A DNA stretch of 64,000 bases from the NCBI GenBank assembly GCA_013397845.1, contig VZTG01000511.1, positions 429,495 through 493,494 of the forward strand, in the 5' to 3' direction. Made by a program: the position numbers and the translations under genes. Below, one piece after another: positions 37,020 to 49,430 of this stretch. This stretch comes from Melanocharis versteri (lineage: Eukaryota > Chordata > Aves > Passeriformes > Melanocharitidae). The notes beneath the pieces were generated by a model. It made no database searches. It worked only from the letters and a program-made list of their open reading frames with translations, and was not told the DNA's origin. The first letter of the stretch is position 1. Every line of letters starts with the position of its first letter.

Positions 37020-37430
37020 TTCCCTTCCAGCATGAGAGTGTCCTGCTTAATGATGTTGTTTTCCTCTCACTGGTACCTTCAGCTCTGACATATCGAACGT
37101 TAATGGCACCAGGAGAGCTTCAGCTACGCTGCTTCTTCAGAAGACAGGTCATTATACCCTCAGCTATCCTGGTATGAGGACTGCTCTTCCCTCCTCCTTT
37201 ATTAAGATTTGCCTTTCCTTGATTAAATTAGCTTGAACGGCCTGCTTCCGCGGGAGGGATGGATGCCTCCATTATCGCCTATTCCTTCTGAAAAGGATGG
37301 GGGGAAAAAAATACAACGTGGCCCGGGATAATTGAATGAAAATTTAATGAGCACTTGCGAGAATACGTTAAGAGAAATGCCAATCGATAGAAAACTGATT
37401 TCCTGTTTTTAGCACCAAATGGACTCGTGC
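37020..37430. promoter_or_regulatory. Candidate conserved noncoding element
   Basis: A block of mixed AT-rich words with TTAATG, GATTAAATTAGC (about 37220-37231), GGATAATTGAATG (about 37325-37337), TTTAATGAGC and CCAATCGATAG (about 37381-37391), and no notable open frame. Clustered TAAT/ATTA and ATCGAT words are typical of developmental enhancers bound by homeodomain and CUT proteins. This is inference from texture and motifs only. Confidence 0.25.
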
Positions 37431-40101
37431 TGGAGAAGTCGTTCCCTTCCACCTGTAGCAGGAGTAAGAGGAAAGGCTGGAGCAGCCAGCCTGCCCTGCT
37501 GGCAAACACGGCTGCGAACCTGGGACACAGAGACAGGATTAAGTTATTCACACACTGTTAATCACTTCGCAGATGAGTACCCTGCCTGGTGCCTTAGTCT
37601 GGGCAGAGCAGGTGGCTGTTGTAGGAGGAATAACAGCTACTGACTACAGAGGAACACGGATGGAGGCTGAGCAGCCCCTACCACCCAGCTGTATTTCTCA
37701 GCTGGGTTTAACCCTTCAGCACTAAGCAGCGAGTGAAGTGGTGGGTACAGGCTGTCTGACTGGTGCAGCCATTCCACAGTGAGGACGCAGATGATCCCAT
37801 CACTTTCAAAGCTCTCACAGGAGCAGCTGAATTCAGGGGTCCAGCCTCTGCTATCATGCACTCCCCACCCCAGAGACACTGTGGGGGAATGGCCTTTCCT
37901 GTGTCGCAGTTGCCTCCCTGGCTGGCCTCAGATACATCTCGGAGCAAGATTTTCAGAGCGGCACCATGCCAAGTTAGGAAAGATAGCACGTGTCCCAGCC
38001 AGGTTTTCCCAAGGCACCTCAGCTCCCCCAGCCTGGGGTTTCCCAGGAGCTCAGCCCAGCACCTTCCCCAGCTCAAAGCTGTGGCAGCTGAATCCTCGAT
38101 GAAACTGCAATGCTTTTGCTCTTGGGGCCAAAGGCATCCTCGGTAGTGACCCACAAAGGTCACTGGAGAAGCTCCAGTTCAGTCCTGTGGACAATTTCTC
38201 AGTAAAACTGGTCAATAAAATACAGCTACTTGAGAAGAAGAGTGCAGTTTGCAGGTCTCTGCCTGCTGCTGTTGGAAAACATTTTTTTTCTTTCTGATGA
38301 AAAAGCAGGAGGTTGCACAAAAGCTGCACTTTATTAACTAAAAGAGTCCCCATGCAGGGCTCTTGGCAGGCAGTGGGGGGATCTCCCTACCAGGCCCCCC
38401 CACAGCAGGGCACACGTCATGGCTCCTCACTCCTGCAAATCGAGATCCTGCAAACTCAGGCCACTTTCCCGCTTTTTATTACCATCTTTCCAAGATGAAA
38501 GGATCTGAGCAGCCATCCTGGCAGGAGAGTAACCAGGCTGCCCCACACCACGAGACTGTCCCCGTGTCCCCAGATGGCCCTGGAGCCCTGTGGAGAGGCC
38601 TTTGGGCACACTGACACTCTCATCTGCACGTCCTACAGCCCATGTCCAGCTCATGTCTGAGCTCCACTGTGCCCTGGGAAGCTTTGGTTTCACCCCAGAT
38701 GCCCTGAGCAGAGGGCGGTGGGGGGACCCCCGGGAACCCCCACCCTGCCCCGCACAAAGCAGCCCATTCTCGGCAGCTTCCAGCGCTGCTCCGCAGCAGT
38801 AAATATTGCATTAGCTGCGGTGGGCCAGGGCTCCGGGCCCTTTTCCAGCTTGGCAGGCTCCTCTCAGCCGGCCGGCAGAAGAAGCAGGGATTATGTGAGC
38901 TGGGCACAGAGTGAGAGGGGTAGAAAGCAGCCCTGGGGGAGCGAGAAGTGCTGCCAGGGCAGTGATGGGTCATCTCTATCCTTCTTTCTGAGCCGTGATG
39001 GCTGACAATACCTTTGTGCCACATGTGGCTTTGGTGGAGTCACAGATTTCCCCTTGGGGAAAAAAAAAAAGGAAAAATATAGTGATTTTTGGACCGAAGC
39101 ATTTGGGAATCGGAGCTGAAAAGCTTCCAGTGTCGATCTGAAAAGGGCTTTTCCGCTCCCAGGCGATGCTCTGGGGTTTTGCCGTCGTGATTTTGAAACT
39201 TTCTGGAATTTGTCGGGTTTTGTTTCTGCTTGCTGGGAAAGGTCACGGCTTCCCGGGCAGGGAGGGAGAGCTCTGCTTTCTGGCACAGCCCTTTGCACCC
39301 AGCCTGCCCTGGTGGGGAGCCTGCCCGCCCCAAAGTGTCCTCTATGGAAGTCTGGGGCAAGGGGAACCTGGGGAGACAAGACAGAGGCATTAATAGATCG
39401 CACCACGAACAAAACCTGCATGCGAAATCCAATTATAGTGGGGTGAAATAAATCCAAGGTGGTCCTTCCAAAACTGCCTGGCTAAGTGAGTTCCCGGTCC
39501 CGACTCTGGCGTTTCCCCTCCATCCTGTGCACAACAGGCCTTTTGTTAAACTTCACATCCTGAAAGAATTTAATAGCATTTTTATTTTTAATCCATCACA
39601 TGTGTTTTGTTTGGACTAATCCAATGGGTCTCCGTTCACAAGCAGCTCTTTTCCAACATCACTAAATTTCTCAAGGCTTAACCTGTTGACAAGGACGGGA
39701 TGTGTTCGGCCCGTGTTACGCAAGCATCATTAGGTGCACAAGGACTCAAGCCTGTGAGCAGATGGAGTGGTCAGGGAATTTTGCTGAGGATGGGAGGAGA
39801 AATGGATCCCTCCATGGAGGAGAAGCTGTCCCCCCTTTCTATTGAAGGTGACTTCAGGGCTGCTCAGCAGCTTGCAGGGATTTTGCACTGACTGGTGCTT
39901 CTGCAAACCAGGCTATGGGGTATTGCTGGGGAGGAACTGGTGTTGCCATTGCCCAGCTGAAGGACTGAGCTTGGAACTATGGAAAGCAGCAACTGATGTC
40001 CCTTAACTGCTGTAATTCAATTAAGCCCTGCAGTGGGTGCAGCCAGGCAGGAAACCAGCCCATCCACCATGAGCCCAGGGCTGCTACGTATTCACAAGAC
40101 A
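37431..40101. other. Unique sequence, no gene seen
   Basis: Many short frames but none recognised. An A12 run lies at about 39060-39071. AT-rich sequence at about 39540-39680 may be noncoding regulatory DNA. No repeat family was recognised. Confidence 0.45.
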
Positions 40102-40136
40102 TTCAAGCCCAGGTTTAACTTTAAGCCTGGGTTGAA
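40102..40136 (+). other. 35-base near-perfect hairpin
   Basis: 40102-40106 pairs with 40132-40136, and 40108-40117 pairs with 40122-40131. That gives a 15-bp stem with one bulged G (40107), one G-U pair (40114/40125) and a 4-base loop (40118-40121). It is too short for a microRNA precursor but could be a transcription-factor inverted site or an RNA structural element. No GC-stem/U-tract terminator logic applies in a vertebrate. Confidence 0.75.
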
Positions 40137-40279
40137 GATTATCTCTGCTTATAAAAGCATTCACTCCTGAGGTGATGCGTCCTCAGGTCCTGTTGCTTTT
40201 CTGCAGGGCTCAGGCAGGGGAAGACTCATGTGCTGGGCAGCACAGCAGGCAGGAACAGCATCAGCAGGGTTAGGAAAGG

Positions 40280-40830
40280 GCTGGGGAGCCTACGGGCTTA
40301 CGCACGCTGCAGATGCGCCTTTGAGCACATCTGGATCCTGTAATAATTTGGGCCGTGAAGAAAACGCGCCGGCGCGAGCTCACACCCCCGTGAAGCGCCT
40401 TTGTGTGATCCCTCAGAAGTGCCTGATTCCCAATCTGCGGATTGCTGCTCTAATGAACTCCAGACGTTGTTTTGAATGTCAGACACATTTCAGTTGCTGC
40501 TGCAGAAGATGTCCCTCTCCCCATCCCTGCGCGGGAGCGGGAAGCAGGCAGGGCTGGGATGGCAGGCCTCGGAGATCCCTGCAGGCTGCATGCCAGGGCT
40601 GCCCGCCTCGGCGAGGCAGCGTCCGTGGGCTAAAGCTGGATGGCGGCTTTCAAGGGACAATAGCACAGTGAGAAACCCCACTTCAGACACTCCTTGCTCA
40701 AGAGAAGCCCAGCCAAGAAACCGCCAGCGCGTCGGGTTTTATCGCTGCGGGGCTCAGCCTCCGGCACGGCTGCAGTCAGCACGCCTGGCTGCCCCTCGGG
40801 TCACGCCTGCGTGCCGGGCTCTCCTGGGCT
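40280..40830. other. CpG-enriched patch
   Basis: CpG density is moderately raised, with a dense core AACGCGCCGGCGCGAGC at about 40365-40381. A 246-codon plus-strand frame (40476-41216) covers it but shows no family signal. It could be a weak CpG island, with no recognised first exon. Confidence 0.35.
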
Positions 40831-43800
40831 TGGATTTGAGCTGGGACTTTTTAAGGGGCAGCAGATTGTCCTGTGATCATTATTTCTATGTGCAGGTGAC
40901 CATTTGGTTTAAATCCAAGCTAGAAAATGAGGTCATTACAACACATTCCCTCCCGGGCAGGCAGCCGGCTGCTGCTGTGGCCATGAATGGAGTGAGTGCA
41001 TTTTATACAAATCCATTTGTTTTGAGCTCCTCAGTGACAAGCAACCAAATTTCCCTCCTCGCAGTTGGTGCTGGCAGCAGGGGGTGCTGGGTGCAGGGTG
41101 TCCTGGCTGTGGGAAGACACAGCTCTGTAGGAGCTCCCTGGACTTGGTGGCTGGTTGAGCTTCTGAGCATCGTGGTGAGTTGCCATCCCCAGCTGCCAGG
41201 GTCTGGAGGCCTCTGAAGATTTGCTTTGATCAGAATATGAAACCAGGGGCAGAATAAGCTCTCACATGCTCAAATTTGGTCTGTACCATAAGGCAAGTTC
41301 TGGGAGATCTTCTTTCTCAAAGCTCTGAGACCCACTGAGGGCAAACCAAGGCCATCCTTGAAACACGCCTGCCTAAAGGGGCAGCAGGATGTGTCCCTAC
41401 CAGCAGCAAGGAAGAAGGGACAGTAGCTTTGCTATTTACGAGCCCTTAACAGAGCAGCTCCTTGAGGCTTTCAGGAGGTCTGGAAGGATGCCTTGTTCCT
41501 GAGGTCCTACAGCAGTCACCTGGTGGCAGTCAGTGTGTGCCCTGCATTTATCCCCCTCCACAAAATGCCTGAGCAGCTCATGCCAAACCACTGCGGCCCC
41601 CTCATTAAATCAACATCTGCCTGGCATGACAGGGCTTGGAGATAGCCTGGTAGATCAGCTTGGGGTGGGTTCTGTATTTGGGTTATGCTTGATACTGGAG
41701 TCAAAATTAGTTATCTGACAAATCCAGGCTTTGTCACAGATTTGCAATAAAGCCCCAAACGGGAGGAAAATTCTGTGCTGGGTGGAGTCCAAGGGTGCCA
41801 CATTGCACAGGGATCATGTTCACCTAATGGATTTATTTTGTCCCTGGGAACTGGATCCCTTCAAGCTAGCTCCTGGGCTGGGGCGGCACAAACCCCAGCC
41901 ACTCCCTGAGAATAAACCTGGCTGGATAAACTGTGGAGAACCAGGAGACAAACATCTCATTCACCAGCTCTCCTGGAAAAGTCGTCGGGATAACAGTCGT
42001 TGCCAAAGCCACTGCAGCAAAGGCATCTCTCTCCAGCACACAGGAGCAGGCAAGGATGAGCCGGGGGGTCAGGGTGACCCGGGGAGGAGGTGGCAATGAT
42101 AGGGCTCAATGGGCTGGGCTGTTTGCTGCGTGGCCGTGGGAAACCTCCCAGTGTGGTGCTCTTCTCAGTGGGGGAAATCTCTCTGCGTGGTGCTTTGGCC
42201 CCTTGCCTGTAGGAAAGGACAGCAGTGCTTCCGCAGGGAGTGTCAAGGACAAACTGAGGCTTTGTGTGTGGAAGTAGACTTTAGTGTGGGGGAAAAGGGA
42301 TTGAAGAATGGCCAGTGAGAGCGGGGAGGGGACTGAGGCCGCTTTGTGCCCTGGCGGGCCTGCCCAGATCACACTGGGGACATGGTGCTGGGAACATGTC
42401 GGGAGCACATTGGAGAGATGAGATGAGATGAGCTGTGCTGGCTGGCTGCTCTGGGACAGACCCTGCTCTGCCTTTTTCCTGCTTTGCAAGGAACAGCTGC
42501 CATCTGTGCATGCACACCCCTGTGCCCGTGTGCACTGCCATGCTCATGTGCACCCATGCACCACGTGCAGCCCCCCACGTCCAGCCTGGCACGCCAGGAC
42601 CCACCTCTTCCCAACACAGTGCCCTCATCCCTGCTTTTTGTGGGGTGATTTTTTCACTTAAACCACTTCTTCAGCCCAGATCCCAAAGTACTGCAGGTTT
42701 AGGCCTGGCTAACTCGGGTCAGCCTGCCTAATTTAATTTCGTTTTAAAAGGAAAGGGTCACTTGCTGTCATGCAGACGAGTCCAGAGCTGCCTCAGGGCA
42801 GAAAGGTTCTCGTGAGGCAAGAAAGGATGTGGTTCAGGATGGGACAGTGCCAGGGGTGCTGCACTCCAATGCTCCCTGAGCTCTGTCCTCTGTTGTGTCT
42901 GAAATAATGACTTCCTCAGGCAGGGAGAAGCATCCCCCAAAACATCTGACCTACTGCTGCCTTTCCTACAGGGAAATCCCTGTCCTGCGAGTTGAGCCCG
43001 CTCAGGTGCAGCCTCTGCAGCAAAGCATCCTGTGGAGGAAGCATGGGATCCAGATGCCAGGGGTAGGGTTTGATTTGCTTTCAATATAAGGCGTACGAAA
43101 AGGTCCAAGCAGGGACTATTTATTGATTTTAATGAAAATAATATGTTGCCTTGAAACGAGGATGTTAATTAAAAGGCACCCGCTGCTGTTTATCGCTGGC
43201 TGGGTCTCTGGCAGCAGTAAAGAGAGAAATGAGTGGGGGAGCTCATGCCAAAACCTCCCCACAGGGAAGGTGGATGGTGCTGGGAGTGGGATGCGGGGCT
43301 GGAGCATTCCTGCTCCTCTCTGCTCTGAGGGAGTAACTGTGAAAAGAAACTCTTATGAAAGCTGGGCCTGGCAAGCAATGTTGCTGGGAAAGGGGGACTG
43401 AAACCCAGGCTCTGCTCTGGCCAGCCCTGCCACTCACAGCACATGGGTCTGGGCAAATCCTGCCCCAGCTCCCCTGTTTACTTAATCATTTCACACAATA
43501 GCATCCTTTAGAGAGATAGAATTTTTGTTTTCCTTCTCCTCGTTAGGAATGAGACCACTACGCAGACAAAGAGGCACCATGCACATAAAAACTTGCTACA
43601 TCTTGCCTAGAGGCAGCAAATTTAAAAGCAAAATTGAATTCTTAAGGCCCCATGGAAAGTGACTGAACCTGCCATGCAAGGTCTGCTGGCACAAAGGCAG
43701 GGACGCTAAATAAAAACCCCTGGGTGAGTACTACAGTCTTCTGATACAGATCCAGCAAGCAAAGGCACCGGGCTTGGAGGCAGGGAAGAGCTTCTGAGGT

Positions 43801-45714
43801 ATTTTTTCTTGTCTGGAAAAGAAGATGATTACGGTTCAAGAAGTGTTCAGCTGGTGAAGCATCCTGCTAGATTGCCAATAGTTCCCCCCGTGTGCTGGCT
43901 TGCTGGGGTTTCTGCTCTTCCCAAATTCCTGGCCCTGCACAGCATCTTCTCCCTCTGCAAAACCCTCCAGGTAGTTTGGAGGGTTTATCGGTTGATTTTT
44001 ACCCCCAGCCATTGAGCATTGCCCTTGCCCTCCTCCTCCAAAGTTGCTTTCTGGTGATGGATCAAACACCGTTCTTGGTGTGAGATTTAGAGCCCACTTG
44101 CATCCGTCAGAGCTTGGATTTCCTCTCCTTTCCACCCTTGTTTTCTCATACAACCCACTTAGACACCAAAAAACCCAACTTCCACTGCAGGGAAGTAGGT
44201 GTGTGAGCTCAGGACTGGGCTCCTCAGCTGCCCACAGAAGGGCTCACCTCACACCCCCCAGCACTCTCCAGGAACATGGGCTGATGCTGAGAATGCCAAA
44301 ATCTATAGAGAAAATATATTGGGTTGCTTTATTAAGAAATAATCCATTAAGAGAACTTCTGTGGGCTTTGGCCTGCTTAATTCAGAGCTTAGGGCTAAAA
44401 GCAATGTCAAAGCCAAGACCAACCTATTACTGGAGGTAATTCCTACAATGTTCTATTCAATTGCTGGTATGAGATGTTCAGAAGCCTTCCAGAGGCTTTT
44501 GAAGTATCCAAGCTTTTTTCTCCTCTCTCTTCCCATGTTAATTCTCAGGCAGCCCATCTATGGCTGCTCTGCTCTGGGAGCGCCCTGTGTGTCCCCCCAT
44601 GCCCAGGGAAGACAGGAGCAGGCAGGGACATGCCCAACATGCCCATGCAGAGGTGGAGCCCGGGGTCCGTACGGGCTAGGTTTAAACGATGCTCGGGGGA
44701 CTTTGCAACCAACAATTAGACATGTTTACTCATGTACTTGCCAAAGGTGCCTCCCTGAGCTCCCAGTAAACAGCATCAAGAGCTACCTCTCCTCTACGGA
44801 GACTTCCCAGGGCAGATCCTGACTTTCCTGAGGCTCGCAGTGGGGAGGGCCATGTTACTGCAGTGTGTGGCAGCAGGACGGCCAGGTCTTGCTCGTCAGA
44901 TGGTGGCAAGTTTGTATAGATGGTGAGGAAAGCAAGAGTGCAGCCGTTCACCTGTATCGACCCCGGTTCTTGCCAGGCTCAACCACATCAAACAGCCTGT
45001 GGGGATTACTCAAAATTTGAGTCGAGCTGCGTGAGGCGGCGGGCAGGCTTTGCAGGGCTGGTCTCGCAGCCTGCCCACGGGCACGCCGAAAACAAATGCA
45101 TTCAAACATTTGGTTAGAAAATGGTTTGGGGCTTTTTTTTTAGGGTTGTTTTCTCTTTTTTTTCTTTTTTTCCCTAGGTCTGGAAGCCACGGGTGAGTCA
45201 TGTCCCAGCTTTCCTCAATGAGAGATCTAAAGCATGTTAGAAAAAAAAAATTAAAAAAACAACCAAAACACGTCTGTTGTTTTAATCATGGCTCAGTTTC
45301 ACAAGACATAGCTGGTCTGGGCTGTGATGCAACTGAGTCTCTTCTTCCAAGTCACACACATGGATTTTTATGTTTCTTCTGAGATCCTCTACCAAGCTGG
45401 CAAAGCTGGTACATGCACCCTCAGATTCCCCCAGGGAGCTCTGTTGCTGTATGTCTGTGAGCACGTAATGTCCCGACATGATAAGCAGGATTTCTTACCT
45501 TAATTTGTTCTTCTCCAGCACTGATCAAGGCAGCTGCTGTTCCAATTTAAACTAGAAGCCACTGCAATCAGCTGCCCACCAAGGTCAGGGTGTTGCTGTG
45601 CATTAGCAGCCAAAGTGCCAAGGGATTTAGGAGCCAGGGCCCTGTGGCCACATATGCTGGTGGCCAAATGCAGCTTGCCTCCTCCCTGGCTTAGTCCCTG
45701 TTGTGTGAAGCATC
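40831..45714. other. Long unique stretch, no gene recognised
   Basis: About 4.9 kb with no supportable gene. Noted inside it: a CTCF-like sequence TCACCTGGTGGCAG at 41516-41529; an imperfect tandem duplication at about 42136-42200; a CAC/GTG-rich segment at 42500-42570 with the palindrome TGTGCATGCACA at 42505-42516; and T-rich runs at about 45130-45175. Confidence 0.45.
42136..42200 (+). repeat. Imperfect ~32-bp tandem duplication
   Basis: A unit starting GTGGGAAACCTCCCAGTGTG at 42136 is repeated with changes from 42168 (GTGGGGGAAATCTCTCTGCG, followed by TGGTGCT in both). Two copies only. It is probably an old replication-slippage duplication. Confidence 0.55.
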
Positions 45715-45726
45715 TGTGTGTGTGTG
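45715..45726. repeat. (TG)6 microsatellite
   Basis: Six TG units followed by GGGGAGG. Confidence 0.85.
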
Positions 45727-48700
45727 GGGAGGGTTAAAGAGTGATTTATTTTGCCTGTGGGAAGGTGGGGAGCTGCAGCCATGGGGATTTCTGATCTAAA
45801 ACAGCAATCGATTTTTATCTGAGGGTAAACCCAGCCAGAAACCAGGGCACGCTGTGGTGTACGGGCACAGCCAGCATGGTTTGCCTGCCCTGGGAGAGCT
45901 TGGGTGAATAATGCACCAGTGAGAGGCTGCGGGGCTGGCTGAGAGCCTGCAAGGGCAGGCAGCACTGGAAGCCTGGCAGGAGGATGCTGGAGCAAAGGGC
46001 AGAGCTGGTTCCTCCTCCAGCAGTGAAGCCCAGGCAGCTCCAAATGCAGAGCTGCTGGGTGGGTTTTTCTTCCTCACATTTAACACAAATAAAGAGCTCG
46101 CAATCCTGGTTTGCTCCACTTTCCCTCCCCTCCAAGAAAAAATCCCCCCCCAGCTGTGGAGTGAGTGGGCATATTTATGACCTGTGAGAACATCAACCAC
46201 AATGTTATTTTTAAGTTTGTTTTTGATGAGCAGCTCTGGCTTTTCCACGACATAAATCAGCTGTTGAGTTGTGTTCGGCTGCGAGGTTACTTTTTTGATC
46301 TGAAGGTGATATTTCCAGTGCTGGGAAACACCCGGAGAAGGCTTACGTCCTGCGGAAAATCATGCTGGGCTCTTCCCATCTGTAGTCAGGATCATTTGCC
46401 ACGTGTTATCATTTAGAAATGAGCTCTTTTCATTTGGCCAGGCAGGAAAAGTGGTTGGAAAACATCGCAGACCCACACAGCCTTTCTCTCCCTCCCCTGT
46501 ACCCTGTATCTCTCGGGGGAAACAGGGCAGCAGACTAACATAGGGGCCTCTGTAACATTTGACAGCCCAGATCCAGCCCACGAGCCATCAGAGAGCTGCT
46601 GCTGATTGTCCAAAACGAGTGTGAGCTGCCCAGTTAGCTCCAGTGGGCACCAGTTCTGAACCTCCTGGGAAGTGTGAGGACAACCTCGCTCTCTCTCCCT
46701 CCAATGGGCTCAGGCTCTTACTGCACAGAGATTCCTGCCTTCACTAGAGAATCATTAAGTTTTCAATGTCTCCAAACATCAACTCTCAAAATCTGCCTCT
46801 CTACAATGCATGAAAAATGCATCCCCAGCCTCACTATGAAAAAAAAATGTACAGCACAGAAAATATTAAACGTGGTTCTTGTATTACAGGTGTTTTCCAG
46901 ACAATGGCTTTCCTTCCAACACGAGGCTAACCCTGCTCACATGGGCACCTACTTCCCTTGTATCAAACCCAGAACGTCCCTTACTCAAAGGGAAAATGAA
47001 CTCTAGAATTCATTCCTGAGGGGTGTGCAGCCCCAGGGATGTCCCCTCGGGGGCCCTGCCCTCCCACCCAGCAGTGCAGTGGGCTTGGGCCCAGGGTCCC
47101 TGTGAGAGGGGCAGCTGGGGTCTCATCAACTGCAGGATTCATTTGTGGATCTTGGAGAGAGGATTGTCTTTCCATTCCAGAAGCCTGGAAGTAAACATGG
47201 AGTGGTCTAAGGAGTCTCTGGGGTCTGTGTGTGGAGACTTCATTAGGAAACAAATGCACCTTTACCCTGTGGAGTTTTAGAAATGTGCTATTTGATTGCA
47301 GGGGTGAGCAGGGCCTGAAAGCACAAATGCAAGTGCATGTGCTTGTGTGTGTAGAAAGGTTTTTAATTCAGAGGGCAGCTCTTCCCAGGCTGGTGTCACC
47401 TTGTGCTGAACCACAAGCTTTGTGGGAGCAGCTTTGGTGAAGGGATACAAGATGCTGCATGAAAGGGATGGTGTCAAAGCTTTAGGTCCTGAACCCAGCA
47501 CCAAAGCAAACGCACTGGCAGATTCTCAGCTGAGATTTGTGGGGGCCTTGAGAGTCACAAAACCCCACGGGTTATCAAACACCTCTTCACATTCCCCTCG
47601 TGCCGTGGAGGAGGACCAGGCGTGCTGCACCCTCTTCATGTGGCAAGTCGTGTGCTGCCACCGCGCTGTGAGCTCAGCAGAGGCACTGAGATGGGAGAGC
47701 ATGGCCTTGCAGGAAGGCTGGATGTCCCACAGCGAGGCAGGAGAGCAAAGAGCACCCACCTGTGTGCTCTCTCCTACCAGACATCCTACACCCTGCAGAT
47801 GGGCATGCTGCTCCTCACTGCAGCTGATGCTTTGGGACGGGGGTAGCGAGCAACCATTGCTACAGGAGGACTTGTTTGGGATGGTTGGGGGCAAACAAAT
47901 GGAATATTTCCTTGCCAGGCTGCTTGGGAGTTAATCCAACTTGTCCTTTGCGTGCTGGAGAGGGAAAGGCACCAGCTGCATGTGGCTGACATGGCCGGGG
48001 AGGAGGATGCAGCAGTGCAGGGTGGGGTCTTCATTTAGACCCCTGACCACAGGGCAGAGGGAGGGACATGGTCACTGCTGGATGAAACAGATCTGCTGAA
48101 AGGATGGAGGAGGACCAAGAGGCATTAGCCATGGCTATTTTTGACATCAGACCTTGATTTGAATACAACCACCACCGCAGCAGCAGGAGGGTAAGGATCT
48201 AATATGTCTAGAGAGATGTAGAGAGCAGTTACGGTTCCCTGCATCATTTCTCATGCCTGCTGCCCACCAGGAGCTTGGGTCTCTTCTGCCCAGTCCTTGC
48301 AATCCAGTGCACCCCAAAAGGGTCCCAGTCCCATCCACATGTGGCCACCACAATGAGATCTGCAGGGCTGGTGCAGATGCCCAGACTTCACTGCCACCCT
48401 CCTAGAAAGCGTGAGGTTTTCTAACTTGGAGTAACCTGTTACTGGTGTAAATCCTGCCCAGAGCTGGAACAGGACCAAACATGCTCAGAGGAACCATGGC
48501 AGCCCTGATTGCCTGGAGAAAGCAGGCTGTCAACTGGACACATACTTGAGTGTGACGCTGTCCCCCCATTCATCCCTGCATGCCTCAAAAGCAGGTGGGG
48601 AAGCTTGGAAAGGGCCAGGAGGAATGGCCTCAGTCTCCATGCTGTGCCCCAATCAGGCCCTTCTCCTAATTTAAAACATTCTGTGGATGGTGAGATCCTG

Positions 48701-49199
48701 CCAGTGCCCTCCAAGAGGGGCGGGAATGGTTGGGAAGCCCCACATGGGGGAGGAAGCAATGCAGGACCTGGAACATTGGCTCCATGCCACTGGAGGATCA
48801 TCCTTGGCCGGCTTTGCCTCGCCTGGGGTCAGCCACGAGGAGCTGTGGTGGCCTGGGCACTGGGCACGCAGGTCCCCACCGCCGGCCTGGCCAGCAGCGC
48901 TGCACGCCAAGGCGCCCCGTTCGAGGCAGAAGAGGAAGCCAAAGCGGATTTGCATGCCGCGGCTACACCCTGCCTCAACCAAATTACCAGCAGATGAGCA
49001 CCGGCGCACCTCCTGCCTGTTCCCTAATTTATGGCAGGAGAAGCAGGGAGGGGAAGGTGAGGGGGAGTAGGGGAGGGAGCAACAAACATGGCCATTATAC
49101 ATGCAAATACAGCGCTTCGTGCTCCTCCAGTGCTTCCCCTCTGAGCACCCCCGTGCATTTTCCCATCACTGACAAACCGGTAGCTATCCTTCACGTTTC
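45727..49199. other. Unique sequence, no gene seen
   Basis: Short frames only. About 46180-46360 is AT-richer. Octamer words ATTTGCAT (about 48949-48956) and ATGCAAAT (about 49100-49107) lie in the 250 bp before the CpG island. Open frames of up to 255 codons around 48730-49497 run into the island and show no recognised domain. Confidence 0.45.
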
Positions 49200-49430
49200 G
49201 GGGAGCAAGGGGCTTTGTGGGGAGAAGGGCAGCCAGTGCCGTCTCACGCTGCAGCGCTGGGTGTCTCCATCGCTGCGTTGCCCGGCCCCGGGCTGCGCTC
49301 GGGCAGAGCCGCTGCCCGCACCTGCCTGCGCGGCGGGCCGGGGCCGCGGGGCGCGCCCGGGGCCAGGCGCTGCGCTGGGACGGAGAACAAAGCCGGCGCT
49401 TCACCTCCCCGCCGACCCGCGCAGACTTCC
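49200..49430. promoter_or_regulatory. Second compact CpG island
   Basis: By my count about 29 CpG in roughly 200 bp (49238-49430). Sequence falls back to ordinary composition on the right by about 49440. It contains a G-quadruplex motif and CCGC/GCGC words. Frames through it on both strands (up to 255 codons plus, 167 codons minus) are Arg/Ala/Pro-rich and unrecognised. A promoter for an unseen or noncoding transcript is the natural guess. Confidence 0.6.
49335..49362 (+). other. G-quadruplex motif in CpG island
   Basis: Four G-tracts (3, 4, 4 and 4 G) with loops of 2, 4 and 7 bases satisfy the G3+N1-7 pattern on the plus strand. It lies in the densest CpG part of the island. Confidence 0.65.

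Noticed and set aside
40893..40910. Gln-Val-Thr-Ile-Trp-Phe in a plus-strand frame, directly after a TGTGCAG acceptor-like sequence, as in helix 3 of HOX13-type homeodomains
   Set aside because: Only six residues match. The following residues lack the Asn-Arg-Arg of a homeodomain and the preceding ones do not fit helices 1-2, so it is most likely chance.
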